Assembly: GCA_029990175.1 (NCBI GenBank) | Contig: JARKIP010000021.1 | Location: forward strand, 23,999,501 to 24,063,500 | Origin: Petunia secreta | Taxonomy: Eukaryota; Streptophyta; Magnoliopsida; Solanales; Solanaceae | Direction: 5' to 3' | DNA length: 64,000 bases | In this document: piece by piece, positions 24,173 through 35,419 of the stretch | Numbering within the stretch: the stretch's first letter is position 1 | Layout: the number at the start of each line of letters is the position of its first letter | Notes under the pieces: model-generated | Databases searched by the model: none | Told to the model about the DNA's origin: nothing | What the model saw: the letters and a program-made list of their open reading frames with translations, nothing else | Made by a program: the position numbers and the translations under genes

Positions 24173-25269
24173 CAGTTGAGGCTTAAACTCTTCCAACGAG
24201 TGATGAAGTAGATGGCATGTTCATTCTTCAATTGACGGGTATTTGTAAGTTTAACCATACGAATAATGCTCCTTGTGCTATAGAAGCGGTTTAGGAATTC
24301 ATGCTCCAATTGCTCCCAACTGTCGATGGAACCATGCTTGAGGTCTGTGTACCAATCGAAAGCATTTCCTTTGATGTATCGAACGAACTGCTTGACGAGG
24401 TGATCCCCATAAGTTCCAACATTTTTGCACGTCTCAATGAAGTGTACTACATGTTGTTTGGGATTTCCTTGACCATCAAATTGTTGAAGCTTAGGAGGTT
24501 TATAGGAAGCAGGCATCTTCAAGTTGTCAATCCTTTGCGAGTATGGCTTTGCATATGTGAAGCAAGATTTAGTTGAAGGCTCAATTTTATCTTGGATTGC
24601 CCCCATGATGAAGTCCTTCAATTGATCAACAGAGACGAGACCTTCTGAAGAGACTTGAATTTCTTTTGCTGCAACCACTTGCTTGTCAGATGTCTTTTCC
24701 TTCTCTTATGCTTCAGGATGATTTGCATGTGCTTGGTTTGGTTCTCCTTCTACCATGCTCTCCACCTTACTTGCTAACCTAGCAATTTGAGTGTCTTGGC
24801 TTTTCATGTACTTTGTTAGGCCATCAACTGCTTTGTTAATTTTGCAAGTTCTTCTTCTATAGTAGAGGCTTCAATCATCATTGCTTGTGCAACCACCAAG
24901 GAGAAGAAGAATGGTATGGATCACCACTTGGGTAGAGCTCGAATGGAGGTGTGTCATGGGGAGAGACTAGAGTAGACCTAGTGTTGAAGGCAACATCATC
25001 CTTTCGCATGGAACGGGTTTTAGACTTGCTAACTTGAGTCAGAGTTGTTTCCACCACCTCCATTGTGCTAGACCTTCTTTTAAGCATGAGGGAAGATGAT
25101 CTCGCTTCTTTTGGAGATGATGTACTTGAAGTATGAGTTGAATTGGACGGCACTTGAAGTACTTGTTAGCCCAACTTTTCAACTTCACTCCTTTTGATTG
25201 GCGAATGATCTCCATGACAACATCCAATTCGTTTTTTGAGTAAACAACATTGATAGTCTTAGGAGACAT
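24173..25269 (-). pseudogene. Gypsy gag, N-terminal part
   Basis: Minus-strand frame begins at 25269 (MSPKTINVVYSKNELD), just inside the LTR. It shifts frame near 25150 and passes several stops at about 24700-24880. It becomes open again (24133-24678) over the retrotransposon Gag core (FDGQGNPKQHVVHFIETC, then NAFDWYTDLKHGSIDSWEQL). The reading ends at the solo LTR insertion at 24168-24172. Gag of a Ty3/Gypsy element; non-functional. Confidence 0.75.
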
Positions 25270-25338
25270 CTTGATGTTTTTTGACTTCAAAGAGAAGAGA
25301 TGAGAGGTAGAGATTGTCCTACTGGGATTGCCAAATTT

Positions 25339-26218
25339 TGTAGACAATAAATTTGTTGCCTGAAAATAATCAAGACAAAAAGTATCCACAAGTAAAATTT
25401 GATTTAGCAGAAAAAGGATGCGGGTTATAATCTCTAGAATATCTTAAATCTAAAAGATGTAATCCTCTGATTCTTCTCTTCACAGATTTGATTCGAGTGT
25501 ATTATAGCTTGATCTTGAACTTGATAGATTTGATTCAAGGGCTTTTGAGCTTGATCTTGAATTTGAAGGATTCGATTTGATTTGATTTGATTCAAGGGCT
25601 ATTGAGCTTGTTCTTGAATATATGGATTTAGCTTGATTCAAGTGCTTTTGAGCTTGATCTTGAATATATGGATTTGATTTGATCATGAACGTAGCGGCAA
25701 GCTTTGATCACGAACGTGGCGGCGGTTATGTGTTGAAAGACTTCTTGATCATAGCCAGGAGGGAAGGCTTCTTGATGTATGGAATGCTTCTTGATCTTTG
25801 GCTGAATGGAAGACTTCTATGTATCTCCTCCTTGACTTCTCTACTGGTGGATGGATGCTTTCACCAACTTCTTCCATCTCTTTTCAAGAGTTATGTAATC
25901 CCTCTATTTATAGTTGTAGGGATGGATTTACTTTGATTTGATTGGTCCACTTGAGTCATCAAGCCTATCACAAAAGCTATGTGATAAGAATGAATTTAAT
26001 TGGCCAAAACATGTCATATTGGACACTTGGATGGTTTTGATTGGCTATCAATTTGAGTAGACATGCTACATCATTTATTCACATGTCATAGTTTTATTGG
26101 CCCTTGATTTGATTTGGCACCACATCATTTGACACGTGGCAGAGACATTGGACTAATAAATCTTGAATTTAATAAATTCATTTATTAAATTAAATCCAAT
26201 AAAATTTATGTATCTACA
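25339..26218 (-). repeat. 5' LTR of gag-only Gypsy element
   Basis: 880 bp, TGTAGATACATAAA to TTGTCTACA on the minus strand. It contains the same internal GATTTGATTC / GAGCTTGATC units as the other LTR. The internal region starts AAATTTGGCAATCCC on the minus strand, a plausible primer site. Confidence 0.8.
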
Positions 26219-26439
26219 GCTGCCTGAACAATAGGTTGATTACTTAAATAAAAAATAGTTACTTTTATATATTTTATGCATATTTCATGTATATTATGTT
26301 CATAATAAGTGTATACTCGATGGATACTGATTATGTCAATAATTTCGTAAAAATTTCGCGTAGGGACCTGTTTGGTGCGTGCTAATTGATTTGTAGTCGT
26401 CAAAACTAAATTCGCTGAGAAATAGCCACCTTCGGACAA

Positions 26440-26660
26440 GTCCCACTATTTTATACTGAGACTTTGAACATATTTACTATGGGACTTTATATAAAGTTTC
26501 AGTAAATTAACCCCAGTATAAAATAATGGGACCTTTGAACATGATAGTTCAAAGTCCCATTATTTTATTATGGAACTTTATATATAAAGCTCCAGTCCCA
26601 TAACAAAATAATGAGACCATTGAACTAACATGTTTAGAGTCCCAGTATAAAAAACCGAGA
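26440..26660. repeat. Palindromic GTCCCATTATTTTAT repeat
   Basis: Several direct and inverted copies of GTCCCATTATTTTAT and TTCAAAGTCCC. The strongest is an 18-bp inverted repeat centred at about 26544 (AATAATGGGAC...GTCCCATTATT). Possibly a MITE-like element; ends not defined. Confidence 0.5.
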
Positions 26661-28333
26661 CTAGTTTGGGGTGTTTTCCAATACTAATGTAGCGTAAGTG
26701 TGCGTGTGAATTTTTGGCTATTTCTCAATTAATTTTGAAATGGTAGATAAAACTCATTGAGTGGGTCCAAAAATGGCTAGGCATTAAAATTTCCCAATAA
26801 TTTCTGTAAAGTTCCCTTTAGATAAACTGGGCTAACCAGTATGCAATTTTGAACCCAGATATGATAAGCCCATCAAATAGTAGCCCAAATCTCAGCACGT
26901 TCAAGTTTTTGTTAATATATTTTTCAATAATATTTTTTTTAAAAGTACAAATGAATGATATTACTATTAAGATTAATATAAAAGTGGACCCTCAAGTAGC
27001 AAATTACGACAATCTGTTTAGACAATATATTCATGTCCAAATAAATTTGAAACCGATGACAAAGGGTAAAAAATTTAAACAGAGGAATACATCTCCAAAT
27101 TCCATAAAGTTATTGCAGTTAATTGGATATAAATCTCTAGCGGCAGTAGAGCCAGGGTGGAGTTCCAGGGTACAGCTGAAACTTTAGTTCAAATTCTATA
27201 TTTGTCTTAAAAAATTTCATGCAATATATACAAATTGTTAATGTAGAACTTCATAACTTAAAAAAACTAGAATCAAACCCTTAAACTATAAATCTTGATT
27301 TCACCTTTAAATTCTAGAATGCGGAGACTAAAAGGCAAAATTCAAATAAGTCTATTAATTCAGTTGTGATGTTACTTTAGTAAGAAACTTACGTGCAGTA
27401 TCTTGATAATGTACCTCAAAAGTCAGCCATATGGATATAAGGAATATCATGACTTCCTCATATTCATACGGAAAAATATGTATGAATCCTTCCTAGCATC
27501 CTCATTTGACAATGTCACTCCTTTTTTCTATTTATTCAAAGGGATCTTTGTCCTATTATATATCAGTAATCAAAATTGCTTAGAGAAGAATTCAAAATTT
27601 TTAGTTATTGAATGCAAATAACCAATGTACCTACTACTTTGTGATGATGGATGCAAACTTTATATAAGTATATAGATTTTGTCTATATTTTTCAACTATA
27701 TATATGGTTCAAGTCAGAACAGTAGATGCTACTGCACTCGTTATCCAAACATTATACCCGCCTTGAACTTACTTTTAATCTTTGTGACCTTAAGTACTTG
27801 GTACTTTAGAAAATATAATAATTTTCGAGCACTAGTAAGAGTTAATTTCCAAAAGACTAAAGTACTAGCTACATTCTTTTATTTTTCTTGATGATAGACA
27901 TATTTTAACAGTCACTTAGTTATTGAGCCTAACAAAAGCCTTTCAATTTTGTAGCACTACACGTGCATTTGATTTTTTCAACAAAATAAAGATCAGAGCT
28001 TTCATACAAATAAGTAGTTGGCCTTTCTTAAATACGTCTTACTGTTTCTTTGATGTTAATTCCTAATGATGTGGACATTGTTAACCAATTATTGATTAGG
28101 AATAAGTCTGGAGTAAACATAAGTCCATATCTACTTGACAATATGGTAAAATCCATAAGAATTTATCTTGTCTAATCCATCATATTGTGCAATCGATTTT
28201 TGTTCGACTTATATTATCACTATAAACTTAAAAGTCATCTATGAAGTTAGACTTGAGAGGGAATTACACATATCACATCTAATAATTTCTTTTGTAACCT
28301 TCTGGTGTCTAGATTCCAATGGCCAAAGTTATA

Positions 28334-28571
28334 CTCCCTCCATTCCAAGATATATGACACTATTTTCTTATTTGTCCGTTCCAAAAAGAATGTTACAATT
28401 CTAAATTTGAAAATATTTTGAGTTGAAACTACTATTTTAACCTTAATGAAATATTTTATAGTCATATATTTATGTAAGGCTTATTTTGGACCACAAATTC
28501 TAAAAGTCTTACCATATTTCTTAAACTCCGCTCCAAGTCAAACTATGACAACCATTTTAGAATTGAGGGAG
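28334..28571. mobile_element. Stowaway-like MITE
   Basis: 238 bp with inverted ends CTCCCTCCATTCCAAG and (reverse-complemented) CTCCCTCAATTCTAAA, flanked by TA at 28332-28333 and 28572-28573. It lies about 1 kb upstream of the peroxidase 2 start. Confidence 0.85.
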
Positions 28572-29514
28572 TATATATCATAGATTCTCGCCGCATATAG
28601 CATACTAAGCGGAAACACCCGTATCAAGGATTCTCAGTCCCCGATCCCTTCAATGTTTTGATCTCTTGAACTCTATACATACATATATATGTATCTATAT
28701 ACACATGTATTTATTATTATTATTATTTTTTCTCAAATACGTACATATATGTATTTAGTTTTTTTTTTCCTCCATTTTTCTCCAATCATTCTTTTATATC
28801 CAATACTATAATAGTCTAACGTATTTAAAGTACTTTGTATTAATTCTCACAATCAGTCGTAGAGGGAACTATAAAGATATAAATTTACCAGTCGAAACTT
28901 TAAAATATAATGGACATTACGTAATTATATCTACCGACAATGTAACATATACATTAAAAAAACAACAATTTTTAAGACACGCCCCTTTAAGTCGTCAATT
29001 TATATATCACACTCTCTATTTCTATAGAAATCGTCTCCCAACTTCACAAGTCTTGGTCCGTGCAATCACAAGTTAGCCAATTGAATATCTACGAGTTGAT
29101 CAAGTATATCTTTGGACTAGTCGTCCATGGGCCAATCTTATAGATTTCATTAATGCACAATTGGAAATTCGTAACATGAAAAGAAAAGCTAATAATTTTC
29201 CTCGCTCGTTTTCTTAGAGGCGGCTAATTGTTTGTCTCTTGTTTTTTGTTCAGTTCACGGACGTGTATAAATTTTTTGCACTATCAGATAAATTTTATCC
29301 AAAACAATAGTTATTTTTTCATATCAAGTCTAATATGACAACCTTAAAATTAAACTGAGATGTGATATATTATTTAAATTGCACTAATAATGAAAAAGTC
29401 CTTCTAACAATCAGTATTACAAAGCTTAAATACTTTTCTCCATAATAACTTCTTTGATAATGATGCTCGCAATAGGTCTCTAATCAAGTGAACCTCTACT
29501 CCACTTCTATATTG

Positions 29515-29522
29515 TATAAATA
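29515..29522 (+). promoter_or_regulatory. TATA box of peroxidase 2
   Basis: TATAAATA, 80 nt upstream of the ATG, at the expected distance for a transcription start near 29545-29550 and a short 5' UTR. Confidence 0.75.
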
Positions 29523-29601
29523 GCAGCCTAAAAAGACCATCTAAAAACAACATCATTCTTGATCGAGCTTTCTTGGAGAAAAAATAAAAAATTTATCAAT
29601 C

Positions 29602-31797
29602 ATGTCTTTTTTAAGATTTGTAGCTATAGCTCTCTTCTTGGTTTCAATTTTTGGAACATCAAATTCCCAATTAAGTGCTACATTCTATGATAGCACTTGT
29701 CCTAATGTGACAAGTATTGTACGTGGTGTCATGGAGCAAACTCAACGTAGTGATGTTCGAGCTGGTGCCAAGATTATTCGTCTTCATTTCCATGATTGCT
29801 TCGTCGATGTAATGTACTCAAAAAACTTTAATTTGACATTCTTCCTGCGTTATAATATACACTGATAATCCAAAAAATTTATAATAGTATATACTTTAAC
29901 GTATGTGCACTTGGAGGTTAGTTCTCATTTTTCTCGTAGAAGTTTTTACTTGTAATTGTGATATATTTGAGTTACACTATCACTGCCATTTATAACCAGT
30001 TGTAGCATGTCACTTATGGTTTATCTAAGTCACCAATCAATATTAATTTATTACAGAAATATAATTTACGTGAATTTGTTTCGTAGATACACTTATCGTG
30101 TAAATATTATATCGTTGATGCATAAACTTGAAACAATTGATACAGTCACCTAGTTGTTACAATTGTATAGATATTTTTTATACCAGAAGTATAAGAAAAT
30201 ACTAGTGGCTCACAGTTGGTTAATGGTATTTTGTACAGGGTTGTGATGGATCCGTTTTGCTAGATGATGCAGCTGGGATTGATAGTGAGAAAAATGCACC
30301 TGCTAATATAGGTGCTGGAGGATTTGATATTGTGGATGATATAAAAACTGCATTAGAGAATGTTTGCCCTGGCATTGTATCTTGTGCAGATATCTTAGCT
30401 CTTGCATCTGAAATTGGAGTAACCTTGGTATGAACTAAGACAAATGTGACATGATCATTACCTTAGCCCTTATAAGTAACATGATTGCGGATGCATATAC
30501 TTTTGCACCGTCTATGCAAAAAACTTAAAACTCATTTTGAATATATAGTAAGCTATATCTCATTGAATTTTCAGGCAGGAGGTCCATCATGGCAAGTACT
30601 TTTAGGTAGAAGAGATAGCAGAACAGCAAACCGAGCTGCAGTCAATAGTGATATCCCAAGCCCCTTTGAGAGCATTGATGCAGCGAGAAGACAATTCACT
30701 AACAAGGGACTTGATTCTACTGATCTTGTTTCTCTATCAGGTAATTAACTGCAAAAAGAGAGAGAGCTTCATGTGTTTTTTTAAAGCTCTCGAGTATCTG
30801 GTGTTCGAAATCTACTAGCTCGACGAATATAGAATCACGTCGTGAAAAGTCAACTAAAGGATCAAGGACGAACATGATTTTAATTTGATACGTTTAACAC
30901 CTAAGTTTCTTAGCACTGTGCTTATTATTTTCTTAGCACTGCACTTATTGTACCGTTAAATTATGGTTAAGATCGGAAAATTGTTAACATTTTACTGAGT
31001 TCTTATACACACCCATAACCAAAAGGCTATATCCACTTCTGATGAGGATCTTAGTGTTGTCTGCCAAACTTAAATAGCAAATCCTTGATTAAGAGTGAAT
31101 GAATTTTAATTTACCATTCCATTACAACTCATTTGTGTAAATTTCTAATTATGATGATTTATTTCAAACACTAGTAATTCTCAAGTAGAATTTATTTTTG
31201 TTAAAAAGAGTAGGTCTTCTCCGATGAGCTCTTATTCATAAGCTTGTCGAGAGTTGTTTTCCAAGGATTTTGAGGGAATACGTCGGAAAAAAAGCGTATT
31301 TCTAATCGTGTTGTCTTCACTAATTTAAAACTGAAACGTAGTAATTGACTGATTAACGTCATCATTTTTTTTTTTAATGTATAGGTGCACATACATTTGG
31401 AAGAGCAAGATGCAATACATTTGATCAACGTCTATTTAACTTCAGCAACAGTGGTAGTGCTGATCCTACCATAGACCCTACTTATTTACAAACATTACGT
31501 GGAATATGTCCTCAAGGTGGAAATAGAAACGTTATGGCAGATCTTGATCAATCAACTCCTGATAACTTTGATAATAATTACTTCACAAATCTTCAAAACA
31601 ACCGAGGTCTTCTTACAACAGATCAAGAATTATTTTCTACTTCTGGATCTGATACCATTGCTATTGTTAATGGTTATGCTAATAGCCAAACCCAGTTCTT
31701 TGCTGATTTTGTTAACTCCATGATTAAAATGGGCAATATAAGTCCATTAACTGGCACTAATGGAGAGATTAGAGCAGATTGCAAGAGAGTTAATTAA
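29602..31797 (+). CDS. Lignin-forming anionic peroxidase-like (class III)
   Basis: Secreted haem peroxidase, closely resembling the tobacco lignin-forming anionic peroxidase, which oxidises cinnamyl alcohols in the cell wall. Exons are 29602-29808, 30239-30427, 30575-30740 and 31385-31797, with GT-AG junctions; together 975 nt, 324 aa. Signal peptide residues 1-22, mature start QLSATFY. Distal Arg60 and His64 lie in RLHFHDCF; proximal His190 lies in GAHTFG. The motifs VRAGAKIIRLHFHDCF and GGFDIVDDIKTALENVCPG mark the anionic subgroup. Exons 2 and 3 have exactly the same lengths as those of peroxidase 1. No disabling mutation. TATA box and polyadenylation signal are in place. The subgroup assignment is from remembered family motifs. 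Confidence 0.95.
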
Positions 31798-31936
31798 ATT
31801 AATTCTCAAGAGTGCTTTAAGTTGTGTATGTGTTTTGTGCTGTTCCTGTTTATGTACTAAAGAAGGGTTATCAAAGTTTGATATTTGCTTTTTTTCTTGT
31901 TTGTGCAAATGTAATATGTGCTGAAATAGCAATCCC

Positions 31937-31942
31937 AATAAA
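31937..31942 (+). terminator. Polyadenylation signal of peroxidase 2
   Basis: AATAAA 140 nt after the stop codon, preceded by T-rich and TGTGCTG-type sequence as expected of a plant 3' UTR. Confidence 0.6.
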
Positions 31943-32355
31943 GATATTACTATGCTGAAATAGTATATGATTCTACGTCCTCTTTCTTTTGGAGCAACTG
32001 TCAGATAGCACCATATGGTTTTTTTGAGATGATAATATTAGACATTTTTATACTAGTAGAAAGTAGAGAGGACTTATAATACTTATTAATCCTAAAATAA
32101 ATCTAAGTGAAGAACATGGTGGTCAATGATAATTTATCTAACAAACCTAAATAGTTAGATCGAGGCTTAATATCCTACATCAATGTGTATCGGATATCTT
32201 TGTGCCCTAAAATCTCTATTTTCAATCCCATCAAGTTCCCTACACCAATCATCCTCACAAAAAATTCAAATCTCATAAAGGACGCTGCCTCAAATCTTAT
32301 CCTCTGTCATTTTACATTTAATTTGACGTAAAATTATGTATACATCAACATATCT

Positions 32356-33033
32356 TATTGTTAAGATAGTATGTTAATGTTATATATTTAGTAAAAATAT
32401 ACATGCGCGGTTAGAATATGTCGCACATATTACCTTTATCTTTTAATTATATTAATTTTTTTTATATCTAAATATTTTTGTTGTGTTATTTAATTTCTTG
32501 AGAAAGGACCATGCAATTATTGCTTTCCAAGTATAAACGGAAAAAAATGAGATAAAAAATTGTCTTTATTTGATTTGTCCTGATTTATATATTTTAAAAA
32601 TTGACATAATTGATTTGTTCTGACATGACTGAGGCATATTTTAAACTAATTAGTGTCGCCCATACAGATTTTCTATTACCGTGTGTTATCTTTAACTAAT
32701 TATTGTTAAGATATTATGTTAATGTTATATGTTTAATAAAAATATACGTGCGCGATTAGAATATGTCGCACATATTATGTTTATTTTTTAAATTATTTTT
32801 TTCTTACAACTAAATTTTTTTTTTGTTGTGTTATTTTCTTGAGAAACCACCATGTAATAGTTGCTTTCCAAGTATAAACCGAAAAAAAAGAGATAAAAAA
32901 ATCACCTTTATTTGATTTGTCTTGATTTATAAATTTAAAAAATCGACATAATTGAGTTGTACCGACATGATTGAGGCATATTCCAAACTAATTAGTGTCG
33001 CCCATACTTATTTCTTTCATCGTGTGTTATCTT
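32356..33033. repeat. 345-bp tandem duplication
   Basis: Copy 1 is 32356-32700 and copy 2 is 32701-33033. Shared words include ATTGTTAAGATA, GCGCGGTTAGAATATGTCGC and ATTAGTGTCGCCCATAC. The copies differ by many substitutions and small indels, so the duplication is not recent. No coding function seen. Confidence 0.85.
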
Positions 33034-34273
33034 CATATGATATTTTAGATTTGTCTTGCCTTCTTTTAAAATGTTCATTCATCATGATTTCATAATTCAC
33101 CACATAAATCACCTACAGTTGTATGTGGAGATAAACGCACGATTAAAAATACTAGGATTAGGAATCATAAGTGACATATCTAGTACTCTAATACATTAAA
33201 GAAGTTTATTTGTGTCTATGAATTGTAGTCACTTATAGTCTTCCTAATAATGGAACATCAATCAAATGGAAAGAAAAGTACACCGACGAGAATTCTTGGG
33301 GAGACCGAATTTTTTATTACTAAGTCGTGCATGTCTGCAAATTGAGAAGCAATCAAAGGAAAAAATATCGAAAGGTAATGTCACTAAGTCAGATGTTCTA
33401 TTATTTAATCTAATCAATTATAATACTTACTATTTAAAAATTCCTTAAAATAAAAAGTAGTACGTACATCATTTGAAAGATCTCCTATGCTTTTGGGCAA
33501 AGAGATATTGACTAAAGTCAGAAAAGGAAGGACAGATTTCTTTTTCCTTTTCCGTTTTGCCCTTTTGCCATCGGGTATAAGAATATATTCATAGAAATGT
33601 GCATGTAATTACCTTACACGTGTGGTGCTTGTATAAATGGTCTTTTTTACATTACAATAAAACTTTAACCTAAACAAAAAATATGAGAACTCTTCCAGAA
33701 AGCAAAGAGAGCATGTGACCATAGACAATGTATCACAGGAATCGGAATCCTAGGATCAAATTATTATACTACTTAACAAGCAAAGATGACCATAGACAGG
33801 TGTCCAAGTTATAGTTTCCATGTACTATCTCTCAAAAAACAAAATAAATAGAGAAATTCAAGACAGTCACAATTCAAATCATTTGCTATGTTAGAGAAAA
33901 AGTGAGATAGCAGATCTTTTGGCAAAAGCATTATGGTTATAAACCCAGTTTTCAGAGAGGCAACCTTTGCTTTAAAAACCACGGTGTCTCAACTAATTTT
34001 ACTAGGTACTTTCTACCTTCTACTAGCATAAGTTCTGGGTGACTCTGTCCACTAAACTTGGATAGATCTAGGAGAAGAAATCACTAACTGTTTTTGCCTC
34101 CACTGGAATCTAAACTTGAGAACCCACCATGAACTTTAACAGAGTTTTTAACTTGTTGACAAGTATGATAAGACAAAATTGATCAATCGCAAGAAAATCC
34201 TACAAACACATAGTAGACAATTTAGGCCAGAAGCACACCAAGAACTATCAGAAGTACTTACTATATTTCACGT

Positions 34274-34450
34274 CAGAGGCGAAGCCAGGTTTTTAAGGTT
34301 GAGGGTTCAAGATTTTAGTCTTTCTAAGTTAGGGGGTTCAAAATTAATATTTTATACATATGCAATAATTTTTTTAGACAATATATAGAGTTTGAATTAA
34401 AGCTACGGGGTTCGGCCGAACCCCCGTACAGTATGCTGCCTCCGCCCCTG
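34274..34450. mobile_element. hAT-type MITE
   Basis: 177 bp with terminal inverted repeats CAGAGGCGAAGCCAGG and (reverse-complemented) CAGGGGCGGAGGCAG. Perfect 8-bp target duplication TTTCACGT at 34266-34273 and 34451-34458, which is the hAT signature. No coding sequence. Confidence 0.9.
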
Positions 34451-34637
34451 TTTCACGTGTAGAAGAGGGAGATTAATATTTATACTATTAAGCACAGAGT
34501 TATGCTAACAGTGTGAGAATCTTTACATCATCAGGTATAGTTAATAAATTATAAGGTAGGTTTCCCGTTAAAACATGTTAAGCATATTTTACCAGAAAAT
34601 GTGAAATAAAGGGTCCAGAGTTAAAGAGCATCAAGAC

Positions 34638-35300
34638 TGTATTGGGTTAAATCCATCGTCACCAAAGTTGATGACTTGGCGTCCACGTAGGACGGCGCAC
34701 AGACGACACGTGGCTGCGAATGGATATAAAGGCAATGGATAAGATCGAGGATAAACAGTTACAACGGACAGATAAACAGTCGCCACGGCCAGAAAAGTCG
34801 CAGCCCATCAATCAAGGCAGTTCAAAAAGAGAAATCTTATCCACAAACAACGCAACTGCTCGACTAAAGAGTTACAACTGCTTGTGAACGGACACATAGC
34901 CGCCTATATATTGTAATCTAAGTCACGAGCATAGAATCTAATGCTTCTCTGAATCTACACTTGTATTCAAACTATTTACTAGCATTCAATTCTTTGTCTC
35001 CAGCGAATATTTATTACTATTGCTGATCGAAAGATCTTCTTTATTGTTTCGTTAACTGAATCTCATAAAGAGTACGAGGAAGGGAATTTAATCAAGTCTG
35101 AACGGCCTGAGCACGGTTCCTTTTTCGTTCGATTAGTCATTTATTATATCGCATTAATTGCCTCTTTACTTTTTTCGATTTTTATTGCTATCATTTATAT
35201 TCACTTCATTAAGAGCGTTTTAATCTCGATTATTGACCGTGACTCCGCTCTACAAATTTAATTGTAAATTAACCTAATAAAACGAAACTACGGTTAAACA
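34638..35300 (+). repeat. 5' LTR of Tat-like element
   Basis: 663 bp, TGTATTGGG to GGTTAAACA. Identical in length to the 3' LTR; I count three substitutions between them. Confidence 0.93.
34706..34731 (+). promoter_or_regulatory. LTR promoter: G-box/ABRE and TATA
   Basis: ACACGTGGC (34706-34714), an ABA-response/G-box type word, is followed 11 bases later by TATAAAG (34725-34731). The same arrangement occurs in the 3' LTR (56215-56240). The position in the LTR fits the retroelement promoter. Confidence 0.6.
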
Positions 35301-35303
35301 ATT

Positions 35304-35322
35304 TGGCGACCACAGTGGGAGC
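35304..35322 (+). other. Primer-binding site of Tat-like element
   Basis: TGGCGACCACAGTGGGAGC begins three bases after the LTR end. The TGGCGAC start is shared with the primer site of the nested Ogre-like element (41047-41064). Confidence 0.65.
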
Positions 35323-35419
35323 CGGTCAATAACTTCCGTAGGTTAAATCGCTCGTCGTATTTTATTGTCTATTCGTTTTTCCTTCGATCGCTGGTTCTCC
35401 CCGTTTTCTTTTTGTTGAA

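Larger units (their letters stand above)
16092..26218 (-). mobile_element. Gag-only Gypsy derivative
   Basis: Two direct LTR copies (25339-26218 and a 3'-truncated copy at 16092-16899) flank a region that has Gypsy gag on the minus strand but no readable protease, reverse transcriptase or integrase. The gag is split by a solo LTR (20309-24167). LTR ends are TGTAGA...TCTACA, a perfect terminal inverted repeat. Flanks (TTTGT at left, GCTGC at right) do not match, so no target duplication is visible. The left LTR lacks the 67 bp next to the internal region, so a deletion has removed part of the 3' junction. Confidence 0.75.
26219..29601. other. Upstream region of peroxidase 2
   Basis: No gene is supported. 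The stretch contains a hairpin-rich repeat (26440-26660), a Stowaway-like MITE (28334-28571) and AT-rich sequence. The proximal promoter of the plus-strand peroxidase lies at its right end. Confidence 0.6.
31798..34637. other. Intergenic region between peroxidase 2 and the Tat nest
   Basis: Begins with the 3' UTR of peroxidase 2. No further gene is supported. It contains a 345-bp tandem duplication (32356-33033) and a hAT-type MITE (34274-34450), and ends at the AAGAC target site (34633-34637) of the large Tat element. Confidence 0.6.
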
